Below the pieces are notes generated by a model, which had not been told where the DNA came from, searched no databases, and worked only from the letters and a program-made list of their open reading frames with translations. The position numbers and the translations under genes were made by a program. Below, in pieces: positions 6,519 through 12,530 of a stretch of DNA of 12,530 nt (its first letter is position 1; each line of letters begins with the position of its first letter). Source of the DNA: Methanomassiliicoccales archaeon (GTDB taxonomy: Archaea; Thermoplasmatota; Thermoplasmata; Methanomassiliicoccales; UBA472); contig DUJZ01000046.1 of assembly GCA_013329565.1 (NCBI GenBank), positions 1,230 through 13,759 on the forward strand, given 5' to 3'.

Positions 6519-6531
6519 TAATTAAATTTAT
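6519..6531 (-). promoter_or_regulatory. TATA box of the MsvR-like gene
   Basis: The minus strand reads ATAAATTTAATTA. A start site near 6500 is predicted, about 9 bases before the in-frame ATA at 6491 and about 100 bases before TTG 6401, which supports translation beginning well upstream of TTG 6401. Confidence 0.6.
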
Positions 6532-6545
6532 CGTAAGGTTACGAA
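6530..6545. promoter_or_regulatory. Candidate MsvR box between divergent promoters
   Basis: On the minus strand TTCGTA-ACCT-TACGAT matches 11 of 12 fixed positions of the box I recall for Methanothermobacter MsvR, TTCGTA-N4-TACGAA. The inner 14 bases TCGTAA-GG-TTACGA are a perfect palindrome. It abuts the TATA box of the MsvR-like gene on its BRE side and lies about 27 bases upstream of the mtnA TATA element, so it could repress one gene and affect the other. The motif comes from memory. Confidence 0.6.
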
Positions 6546-6558
6546 CTATCGCCTCCGG

Positions 6559-6572
6559 CATAACTTAATTAG
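6559..6572 (+). promoter_or_regulatory. TATA box of mtnA
   Basis: CATAACTTAATTAG lies 30-43 bases before the mtnA ATG at 6602, predicting a leader of about 10 bases. Its TTAATTAGA (6565-6573) is repeated in inverted orientation at 6517-6525 in the promoter of the MsvR-like gene. Confidence 0.5.
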
Positions 6573-6601
6573 ATTGCCAACCCTCCCGTGGATGAGAGCA
6601 G

Positions 6602-7612
6602 ATGAAGATCAGGATCGACGGCAAGGTCAGCGATATCAGGGCGGTCTGGAGCGAGGAAGGCATCGTCCGAATGTTGGACCAAAGGATACTTCCGCACCGG
6701 GTCGAGGTCCTGGGGTTCCGTGACCACCACCGGGTGGCCGAGGCCATCAAGGACATGACCGTGCGCGGCGCTCCGGCGATCGGCGTCGCCGCCGCCTACG
6801 GAATGATGCTGGCCGCCAACAATCACGAGGACCTTGAGAGAGCGGCCAAGGAGCTGAAGGACACCAGGCCCACGGCGTTCGATCTGTTCTTCGCGGTTGA
6901 CCATATGCTGTCCAGGATAAAGGACGGCGACGACCCGACGGATGTGGCCGAGGAATACGCCGAGACCATCGTGGAAAGGTGCCGTCTGATCGGCGAACAC
7001 GGCGAAAGGTTGATCAAGGACGGCGACCGCATAATGACGCATTGCAACGCCGGAGCGTTGGCCACCGTGGACTGGGGAACGGCGTTGGCGCCGATACGGG
7101 CGGCCTGGCGCAACGGCAAGAAGGTCTTCGTTTACGTTTCCGAAACTCGCCCGAGATTGCAGGGAATGAAGCTCACGGCCTTCGAACTGCTGAACGAGGG
7201 CATTCCTCATGCCATCATTGCTGACGGGGCGTCCGGCCACTTCCTGAGGGAAGGGGTGGACATGGTGATCGTCGGCGCGGACCGCATCGCCGCCAACGGC
7301 GACTTCGCCAATAAGATCGGGACGTTCGAGAAGGCTGTGCTGGCCAAGGAATTGAACGTTCCTTTCTACACCGCCGCACCGCTGTCCACGTTCGACCTGA
7401 GCATCAAGCGCGGAGAGGACATACCGATCGAGTACCGGGGTGAAGAGGAGGTAACCGTCGTGGACGGCGTGCGCATCGCGCCGCAGGGCTGCGAGGCGCT
7501 CAATCCCGGCTTCGACGTCACCCCGTCCAAATATCTCACCGGCATCATCACCGAGAACGGAGTGCTGAAGCCTGAGGACATCGTCAGGAGATTGAAGGGG
7601 GCGAGGCTGTGA
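6602..7612 (+). CDS. mtnA: S-methyl-5-thioribose-1-phosphate isomerase family protein
   Basis: A 336-residue member of the MtnA/eIF2B-like family. It converts methylthioribose-1-phosphate to methylthioribulose-1-phosphate and, in relatives, 5-deoxyribose-1-phosphate to the ribulose form. Family marks are LDQRILP (25-31), MTVRGAPAIG (52-61), catalytic C148 in HCNAGALATVDWGTAL, ETRPRLQGMKLTAFEL (181-196), and catalytic D227 in VGADRIAANGD. C148 and D227 align with the two residues used by the Bacillus enzyme (C160, D240). Full-length MtnA sequence in all blocks argues against an eIF2B regulatory subunit or a ribose-1,5-bisphosphate isomerase. It overlaps the next gene by 4 bases (GTGA) and should be translationally coupled to it. 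Confidence 0.9.
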   Translation: MKIRIDGKVSDIRAVWSEEGIVRMLDQRILPHRVEVLGFRDHHRVAEAIKDMTVRGAPAIGVAAAYGMMLAANNHEDLERAAKELKDTRPTAFDLFFAVDHMLSRIKDGDDPTDVAEEYAETIVERCRLIGEHGERLIKDGDRIMTHCNAGALATVDWGTALAPIRAAWRNGKKVFVYVSETRPRLQGMKLTAFELLNEGIPHAIIADGASGHFLREGVDMVIVGADRIAANGDFANKIGTFEKAVLAKELNVPFYTAAPLSTFDLSIKRGEDIPIEYRGEEEVTVVDGVRIAPQGCEALNPGFDVTPSKYLTGIITENGVLKPEDIVRRLKGARL

Positions 7613-8220
7613 AGCAGGCGGGAATGGACGTCGTTCGTTACGGAAGGCTGCTGTACGAGAAGGGGCTGACAAGCGGTACCGGCGGCAACATCAGCGCCCG
7701 GGTGGGCGACCTGATGGTCATAACGCCCTCGGGATCGTGCAAGGGCATGCTGGACCAGAACGAGCTGGTAACCGTGGACATCGTGACCGGCAGGGCCGTG
7801 AGCGGCAGACCGTCCATGGAGACCCCCTTCCACCTGACCGTCTATCGCAATAGGCCGGACGTGAACGGGGTGGTGCACGTGCACCCCCGCTTCTGCACCG
7901 TTCTGGCCTGCGCCGGGACGCCGGTGGACCCCGCGCTTACGCCGGAAGGATTGATGGTCCTTGGCAAGAGAGTGCCGCTCATCCCCTACGCCACGCCCGG
8001 AACCGACGATCTGGCCGTGATGTTGGGCAGGGAGGTCGAGGGAGCCGACGCCTTCCTCCTGGAGAGCCACGGGGCCATCGCCGTGGGGAAGGGCCTCAAG
8101 GACGCCTTCCACCGGATGGAGACGCTGGAGGCGCACGCCGAGCTGCAGTACCGGCTGGCGTTGCTCGGAAAAGGCAGGCCATTGCCGGAGGACGAGGTCC
8201 GGCGCATACTGAGGGAGTGA
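7609..8220 (+). CDS. Class II aldolase (fuculose-1-phosphate aldolase family)
   Basis: A 203-residue class II aldolase with GTGGNIS (23-29) and ITPSG (38-42) for phosphate binding, catalytic E71, and zinc ligands H90, H92 (HVHP) and H154 (ESHGA). These positions agree closely with the E73/H92/H94/H155 set of E. coli FucA. Being coupled to mtnA, a likely job is cleaving 5-deoxyribulose-1-phosphate or methylthioribulose-1-phosphate to dihydroxyacetone phosphate and an aldehyde (the DHAP shunt). MtnB dehydratase belongs to the same fold and is an alternative. A fuculose-1-phosphate aldolase giving lactaldehyde for F420 is known in methanogens and is a third possibility. Start GTG 7609 overlaps the mtnA stop; ATG 7624 is possible. 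Confidence 0.88.
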   Translation: MKQAGMDVVRYGRLLYEKGLTSGTGGNISARVGDLMVITPSGSCKGMLDQNELVTVDIVTGRAVSGRPSMETPFHLTVYRNRPDVNGVVHVHPRFCTVLACAGTPVDPALTPEGLMVLGKRVPLIPYATPGTDDLAVMLGREVEGADAFLLESHGAIAVGKGLKDAFHRMETLEAHAELQYRLALLGKGRPLPEDEVRRILRE

Positions 8221-8224
8221 TCCA

Positions 8225-9313
8225 ATGATACTTGTCACCAAATGGTTCGGAGTGTTCCTGTGCGAGGGCGAGGAGGTCCGCGCCTTCAAGCTGTTCGAGA
8301 AGGAGCCGAAGCTGGTAGCAAAGAAGCTGGCCGCCGTGCAGCGGGGAGAGATACTACCGGAAGAGAGGGCGCTGGCCGTAAAGAGGATGAAGGTGGCCGA
8401 CGCGCGCCTGAAGCCGCTCGGCAAGCCGATGGTGTTCGACTCCTCGTTCATAAAGCCCGAGAACTACGGACTGACGCCCGACCTCATGCAGAAGGTGATG
8501 CTGGAGCTCGGAAAGATCCGCGTGCGGGAACCGCTGAGCGAGGACCGCTCCATAGCCCAGGCCATACGGGCCACGGACGACCTGATCGAGGAGATCAACC
8601 TGCTCAGCGAACGATTGCACGAATGGTACGGAGTGTACTTCCCGGAGCTGGGCGATTTCGCGGTGGACGCGGAGTACGCCCGCCTGGTGCATGAGATGGG
8701 GGACCGCCAGGTCATAATGGACCACCTGGGCGTCTCGCTCGAGTCGGTCGGGACCGACCTGGTCGACAGGGACCTGGACGTCATCCGCGGCATGGGAGGG
8801 ACGCTGTTCGAGCTGTACAAGAGGAAAGAGGCCCTGGACGCCTACATCCTGGATGGGATGGACCGGGTGGCGCCGAACCTGTCGGCGCTCCTCAATCCCA
8901 ACCTGGCAGCAAGGCTGATATCCCTGGCTGGCGGATTGCAGCGCCTGGCGAGGTTTCCTTCGTCCACGGTTCAGCTGCTCGGGGCGGAGAAGGCATTGTT
9001 CCTGCATCTGCGCTCCGGAAAGCGCCCTCCGAAGCACGGGGTCATATTCCAGCACCCCTGGGTGAACCGCTCGCCGTATTGGCAGCGCGGGAAGGTCGCC
9101 CGGAGCCTCGGGGGAAAGATCAGCATCGCCGCCAAGGTGGACGCCTACCGCGGGGAGTTCATAGCCGATCAGCTCAAGGAGCAGATGGAGAAGCGGGTCG
9201 CCGAGATCAAGGAGAAATACCCTCAACCGCCGCCCCGCGAGCAGCGCCAGCAGGGCCGGCCGCAGCAGAGACATGGGCAGGGCCACAAATATTATCCGAA
9301 TCACCGGCGATAA
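8225..9313 (+). CDS. nop5: NOP5/NOP56-like C/D box RNP core protein
   Basis: A 362-residue archaeal NOP5, the scaffold of C/D box guide RNPs that direct 2'-O-methylation of rRNA and tRNA. The N-terminal part (about 1-110) corresponds to the fibrillarin-binding domain, followed by a coiled-coil region with many charged residues (about 120-205). The Nop domain contains APNLSALLNPNLAARLISLA and PSSTVQLLGAEKALFLHL (about 218-264), then the PPKHGVIFQHPWV segment. The last 40 residues are rich in Pro, Gln, Arg and His and probably disordered. GGGAG just before the ATG gives a good ribosome site, 4 bases after the aldolase stop. Fibrillarin (flpA), the usual neighbour of nop5, is not beside it here, and nop5 instead ends the mtnA unit. 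Confidence 0.95.
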   Translation: MILVTKWFGVFLCEGEEVRAFKLFEKEPKLVAKKLAAVQRGEILPEERALAVKRMKVADARLKPLGKPMVFDSSFIKPENYGLTPDLMQKVMLELGKIRVREPLSEDRSIAQAIRATDDLIEEINLLSERLHEWYGVYFPELGDFAVDAEYARLVHEMGDRQVIMDHLGVSLESVGTDLVDRDLDVIRGMGGTLFELYKRKEALDAYILDGMDRVAPNLSALLNPNLAARLISLAGGLQRLARFPSSTVQLLGAEKALFLHLRSGKRPPKHGVIFQHPWVNRSPYWQRGKVARSLGGKISIAAKVDAYRGEFIADQLKEQMEKRVAEIKEKYPQPPPREQRQQGRPQQRHGQGHKYYPNHRR

Positions 9314-9317
9314 GAAA

Positions 9318-9326
9318 TTATATAAA
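9318..9326 (+). promoter_or_regulatory. TATA box of aIF5A
   Basis: TTATATAAA begins 4 bases after the nop5 stop, with AAGAAA just before it as a BRE. It predicts a start site near 9347 and a short leader ending in AGAGGT before ATG 9356. This is the clearest promoter in the window and separates aIF5A from the mtnA-aldolase-nop5 unit. Confidence 0.75.
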
Positions 9327-9355
9327 CGCACCGTCAATTCCCTCCAGAGGTTGCT

Positions 9356-9742
9356 ATGTCGTGGACTCAACAGGAAGTCAGGGAGCTCAAGGAAGGCAGA
9401 TACATGCTCATCGATGGGGAGCCCTGCAAGATCATCAACATATCCACATCCAAGCCTGGTAAGCATGGAGAAGCGAAATCCAACATCGATGCCATAGGCA
9501 TCTTCGACAACCGCAAGCGGAACATCGTTCACCCGGTCAAGCACAAGGTGCAGGTCCCGATGATCGACAAGCGAAAGGCCCAGATCCTCTCCATCTCCGG
9601 CGACGAGGTGCAGCTGATGGACCTGGACAACTACGAGACTTTCCAGTTGCCCATACCCGAGGAGTACAAGGGGCAGCTCTCCGCGGGGGAGGAGATCATG
9701 TACATGATCGCCATGGACCGCCGCAAGATCACCAAGGTGTGA
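9356..9742 (+). CDS. eif5A: Translation factor aIF5A (hypusine-containing)
   Basis: A 128-residue archaeal IF5A, the homologue of bacterial EF-P that relieves stalled ribosomes. The N-terminal SH3-like domain carries the modification loop STSKPGKHGEAK (30-41); K36 is the lysine expected to receive the deoxyhypusine or hypusine group. The C-terminal OB domain includes ISGDEVQLMDLDNYETFQLP. Length and both domains are standard. The gene has its own strong promoter and is followed 10 bases later by an agmatinase-like gene. Hypusine needs spermidine or a derivative, and agmatine is the archaeal polyamine precursor, so the pairing fits function. Deoxyhypusine synthase is not in this window. Confidence 0.97.
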   Translation: MSWTQQEVRELKEGRYMLIDGEPCKIINISTSKPGKHGEAKSNIDAIGIFDNRKRNIVHPVKHKVQVPMIDKRKAQILSISGDEVQLMDLDNYETFQLPIPEEYKGQLSAGEEIMYMIAMDRRKITKV

Positions 9743-9752
9743 TCCGGTCCGG

Positions 9753-10610
9753 GTGTCCATGGCCCGCAGCGACTCGTTCGCCCTGGCCAATTCCACCTTC
9801 GAGGAGGCGGAGTTCGTCATTATGGGCGTTCCGTACGACGGCACCACCCGTTTCCGTTCTGGCACTCGCAAGGCCCCTACGGCCATTCGCAAAGCGTCCC
9901 GCCTTTTCGACACTTACCTTTTCGAGCACGACCTGGACGTATCGACGGTTAAAGTGCATGACGCCGGCGATCTGGATTGCGGCTCGTCCTGCGAGGACAT
10001 GTTCAAGGCCGTGGAGAGGGAAACATCCAAGGTCGTCAAGGCAGGGAAGTTCCCCATCATCATGGGCGGGGAGCGCAGCATCACCTATCCTTTCGTCAAG
10101 GCTTACCAGGAGGTGGGCGTCATCTCCATCGACGCGCACCTGGACTTCGAGGTGCAAGGCGACCGCAAGTTCGACCACGCCTGCACCATGCGCAAGGTTG
10201 CCGACGTCGTGGGCATAGAGAACGTGGTGCACTTCGGCGTCCGTTCCATATCCAGGCGGGAGATCGGCCAGGAGATGCCCAACTTCGTCGACGCGTACCA
10301 GATCCAGGAGACCGGAGTGGTCAACTCCTGGAAGAAGGTGCTGAACATGATGCGCCGGGAGCGTGTGCTTCTGAGCCTGGACATGGACGGCATCGATCCC
10401 GGCTTCGCCCCGGGGACCTCCCGTCCGGAGCCGTTCGGCCTCACTGGCTACGAGGTCAAGCGCTGCATCGATATGCTGGGCGACCGCATGGTCGGCTTCG
10501 ACATCTCGGAGGTCTTGCCATCTCACGATCCCGGAACCACGGCGGCGTTGGCCGCCCGCATGATCATGGAGGTCGTGGCCATCGTGCACACCAGGCGGGG
10601 CGAAAGGTAA
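9753..10610 (+). CDS. speB: Agmatinase-like ureohydrolase with altered metal site
   Basis: A 285-residue arginase/agmatinase-fold protein. Conserved blocks are GVPYDGTTRFRSGTRKAP near the N-terminus, DAHLD (D127, H129, D131), a FDHACTMR loop (H142), SLDMDGIDP with D210 and D212, PFGLTG, and FDISEVLPSHDP near the C-terminus. Five of the six usual Mn ligands are present. The first, the His of the GG[DE]HS block, is replaced: the sequence is GGERSIT with R108 (codon CGC at 10074-10076, one base from CAC). The enzyme may be mononuclear, altered in activity, or no longer an agmatinase. GTG 9753 is favoured because GTGATCC (9739-9745) sits 7 bases upstream; ATG 9759 is the alternative. It follows aIF5A and overlaps the next start by one base. 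Confidence 0.82.
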   Translation: MSMARSDSFALANSTFEEAEFVIMGVPYDGTTRFRSGTRKAPTAIRKASRLFDTYLFEHDLDVSTVKVHDAGDLDCGSSCEDMFKAVERETSKVVKAGKFPIIMGGERSITYPFVKAYQEVGVISIDAHLDFEVQGDRKFDHACTMRKVADVVGIENVVHFGVRSISRREIGQEMPNFVDAYQIQETGVVNSWKKVLNMMRRERVLLSLDMDGIDPGFAPGTSRPEPFGLTGYEVKRCIDMLGDRMVGFDISEVLPSHDPGTTAALAARMIMEVVAIVHTRRGER

Positions 10611-11182
10611 TGGACTTCGCGCCGCTCATCTCCGCTTTCATCCTGATATCCCTGACCGAGCTGGGCGACAAGACGATGATCGCCGTGATCACCCTTTCGT
10701 CGAAATACCCCAAGCGCACGGTGTTCCTCGGTTCGTTCTTGGCGTTGGTCGCTGTCACCGCCGTGGGAGTGGTCATCGGCGAGGTGCTGTTTCAATTCGT
10801 CCCATCGTGGATAGTCGGCCTCGCCGCCGGTGTCGTCTTCATTCTCTTCGGCATAGCCACCCTGGTCCGAAAGGAAGAGGAGGAGGAAGAGGTGGTGAAG
10901 GACAGGGGCCGCTGGGGAGGCTTCCTGACGGCCTTCGGCTTCGTCGCGCTGATGGAGCTGGGCGACAAGACCCAGCTGTCCGTCATCACCCTTTCCGCGG
11001 AATCGGGGGCGGCCCTGATGGTCTTTCTCGGCGCTGCCCTGGGCTTCCTCTGGCTCGTGGTGCTCGAAGTATCCATTGGAAAGGTGATAGGCGAGAAAGT
11101 CCCCAAGAACTACATCCGCATCGGGAGCGGACTGGTGTTCATAATCTTCGGGATCGTTTTCCTGGCGCAGCAGTTCCTCTGA
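10610..11182 (+). CDS. GDT1/TMEM165 (UPF0016) family cation transporter
   Basis: A 190-residue membrane protein made of two repeated halves, each with a conserved E-L-G-D-K-T motif in its first transmembrane segment (E17-T22 and E116-T121). About six hydrophobic segments are visible, three per half, separated by a charged central loop that includes a run of six acidic residues (about 89-94). Families of this type move Mn2+ or Ca2+ across membranes in exchange for H+; bacterial members export Mn2+. Its ATG overlaps the agmatinase stop (TAATG), so the two should be co-translated. Agmatinases are Mn2+ enzymes, which suggests a shared link to manganese supply or export. Direction and ion cannot be decided from sequence. 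Confidence 0.88.
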   Translation: MDFAPLISAFILISLTELGDKTMIAVITLSSKYPKRTVFLGSFLALVAVTAVGVVIGEVLFQFVPSWIVGLAAGVVFILFGIATLVRKEEEEEEVVKDRGRWGGFLTAFGFVALMELGDKTQLSVITLSAESGAALMVFLGAALGFLWLVVLEVSIGKVIGEKVPKNYIRIGSGLVFIIFGIVFLAQQFL

Positions 11183-12530
11183 TCATTCCTCGAGGAGCTG
11201 GCGCAACACCTTCTCGCATTCGTCGCCGCAGCGCTTGGCGGTGTGCTCGTCCTTTCCCTCTGAGTATATGCGGAATATCGGTTCCGTTCCTGAGGGACGA
11301 ACCAGACTCCAGCCGCCGTCGAAGAATATCTTGACCCCGTCGGTGGCGTCCGTACGCTGGTCGGCGAAGTGGGCTTCCACTTGCTCGAGCGCCCACTCCT
11401 TCTTGTCCTCCGGACAGGAAAGCTTCCTCTTGTCCAGGCAGTAGCGGGGGACCTCCTTGAGCAGTTCCGACAGCGGACCTTTCTTGGCGATGATCTCCAG
11501 CATCTTGGCCATGGTCATGGCCGCATCCCGGCAGTACTGGTGCTCCGGGAAGATGAGACCGCCGTTCTCCTCGCCGCCGAAAATGGCCTGCACCTCCATC
11601 ATGCGTCTGGCGACGATGGGAGCGCCGACCTTGGTGTAGATGACCTGGCCGTTATGCTTCTTGACCACCTCCTCGAGGCAGGAGGAGGTGCTGACCGGCG
11701 TGACCACTATGCCGCCCTGGTTCTCCTGGACCATGTGGGACGCCACCACCGACAAGGATCGATCGCCGTAGACGTAGTTGCCCTGGTCGTCGACGAATAT
11801 CGTGCGGTCCGCATCGCCGTCGTGAGCTATGCCAAGATCAGCACCGGTGGCCTTGACCACCGCCACCAGGTCTTTTAAGTTGTCAGGCGTCGGCTCGCTC
11901 GGATGCCCGGGGAACGTTCCCTGCGGGTTGCCGTTGAGAGTGATGGCGCGAACGCCCAACGAGTCCAGCAGCCCCGGGGACGTCACCGATCCGGCGCCGT
12001 TCGCGCAATCGAGCACTACGTTCAGCTTGGCCTCGGCGATCTTGAAGCGGTCCACCGAGCGGCGGATGGCGTTGGCGTAGGATGCCCCCACGCCATCCAG
12101 GTGAGTTATGCTTCCCACGTCCCTCCAGGAGGGGGTGGCGAACTCCCTGTCCCCATATATCCGCTCGATGACCTCCTCCTTCCTCCTGGGCATCTCGGTA
12201 CCGTCGTGGTCGACGCACTTGATGCCGTTGAACTCGGGGGGATTGTGGGAGGCGGTTATCATCACCCCTCCCTTCACCCCGGAATTTTTAACATAGTATT
12301 GGAGGGCAGGGGTCGGCAGCATCCCGAGGTCCACCACGCTGGATCCGGCGGAGGTCATTCCTCCGGACACCAACGCCCGCAGCATGTCCGCCGAGGTTCG
12401 GGAATCCGTAGCGATGGCCACCTTCCCCTGCATGAAGGTGCCGATGGCCCGTCCAACGTCCAGCGCCAGCTCGGCGCTCATGTCCTGGTTGATCACTCCG
12501 CGTACTCCGTTGGTGCCGAACAGTTTGGTC
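11183..12530 (-). CDS. glmM: Phosphohexomutase (phosphoglucosamine/phosphomannomutase), start cut by window edge
   Basis: An alpha-D-phosphohexomutase, which interconverts the 1- and 6-phosphates of glucosamine, mannose or glucose. Seen are the catalytic phosphoserine loop ITASHNPPEFNGIK (serine codon at 12248-12250), metal loop DGDADR, sugar-specificity loop GEENGG, and the C-terminal phosphate-binding RPSGTEPIFRIY. The frame stays open from the GTG at 12496 to the window edge and reads KLFGTNGVRGV, the normal N-terminus of archaeal members, so only one to a few residues are missing and GTG 12496 is not the start. Archaeal GlmM and PMM cannot be told apart with certainty by eye; the GTNGVRG start suits the GlmM-like group. 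Its stop abuts that of the opposing transporter gene. Confidence 0.93.
   Translation of the reverse strand, partial: TKLFGTNGVRGVINQDMSAELALDVGRAIGTFMQGKVAIATDSRTSADMLRALVSGGMTSAGSSVVDLGMLPTPALQYYVKNSGVKGGVMITASHNPPEFNGIKCVDHDGTEMPRRKEEVIERIYGDREFATPSWRDVGSITHLDGVGASYANAIRRSVDRFKIAEAKLNVVLDCANGAGSVTSPGLLDSLGVRAITLNGNPQGTFPGHPSEPTPDNLKDLVAVVKATGADLGIAHDGDADRTIFVDDQGNYVYGDRSLSVVASHMVQENQGGIVVTPVSTSSCLEEVVKKHNGQVIYTKVGAPIVARRMMEVQAIFGGEENGGLIFPEHQYCRDAAMTMAKMLEIIAKKGPLSELLKEVPRYCLDKRKLSCPEDKKEWALEQVEAHFADQRTDATDGVKIFFDGGWSLVRPSGTEPIFRIYSEGKDEHTAKRCGDECEKVLRQLLEE

Noticed and set aside
7366..8451. A 361-codon minus-strand frame
   Set aside because: It lies antisense to three well-supported genes and shows no family signature.
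8354..9913. A 519-codon open frame on the minus strand
   Set aside because: It runs antisense to nop5 and aIF5A, crosses the aIF5A promoter, and has no recognisable domain. Long antisense frames are expected opposite GC-rich genes.
9977..10609. An open frame extending the transporter gene upstream
   Set aside because: It is an alternate frame of the agmatinase-like gene that happens to stay open into the transporter frame. Real transporter sequence begins at ATG 10610 with its first membrane segment.
1..12530. CRISPR array, rRNA or complete insertion sequence
   Set aside because: No regularly spaced repeats, rRNA-like stretch or intact transposase with terminal repeats was seen on either strand.

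Overview
The window reads as a gene-dense archaeal chromosome segment of high GC content. Archaeal markers are ribosomal protein S15 with its archaeal/eukaryal N-terminal extension, Kae1, NOP5, aIF5A with a hypusine site, an archaeal-type DHH nuclease, a tRNA without encoded CCA, and TATA/BRE promoters. An ArsR-V4R regulator resembling MsvR, a family described from methanogens, points to a methanogenic euryarchaeote. A Methanomassiliicoccales-like (Thermoplasmata) host is my best guess from GC content and gene style, but I cannot prove it from this sequence.

Left part (1-3600): a NUDIX hydrolase, then rps15 and a RecJ/GAN-like DHH phosphoesterase (both +). These run tail-to-tail, with a 14-bp overlap, into an opposing glutaredoxin-kae1 pair (-). 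Middle (3600-4575): a tRNA-Val(GAC) gene followed by the 3' part of a tyrosine integrase and the C-terminal part of a RibD-type reductase. This looks like the scar of an integrated element. 4575-6500: an ArsR-ArsM fusion (arsenite sensor plus methyltransferase) with a candidate self-operator, then the MsvR-like regulator.

Right part (6500-12530): divergent from the regulator is a compact cluster of mtnA (methylthioribose-1-phosphate isomerase family), a class II aldolase (7609) and nop5. The first two could form a salvage route for methylthioadenosine or 5'-deoxyadenosine. aIF5A follows with its own promoter, then an agmatinase-like ureohydrolase and a GDT1/TMEM165-type cation transporter. 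These three plausibly link polyamine/agmatine metabolism, hypusine translation factor and Mn2+ handling. The last gene (-) is a phosphohexomutase cut by the right edge.

The strongest points for a second look are: (i) an almost perfect match to the remembered MsvR box (TTCGTA-N4-TACGAA) between the divergent regulator and mtnA promoters; (ii) an agmatinase-like protein whose first metal-ligand histidine is an arginine; (iii) the MsvR-like gene, which has no ordinary start codon upstream of its conserved N-terminus; and (iv) the tRNA/integrase/RibD scar. I saw no CRISPR array, rRNA or complete insertion sequence, and there is no gap over 300 bases without a gene or gene remnant.
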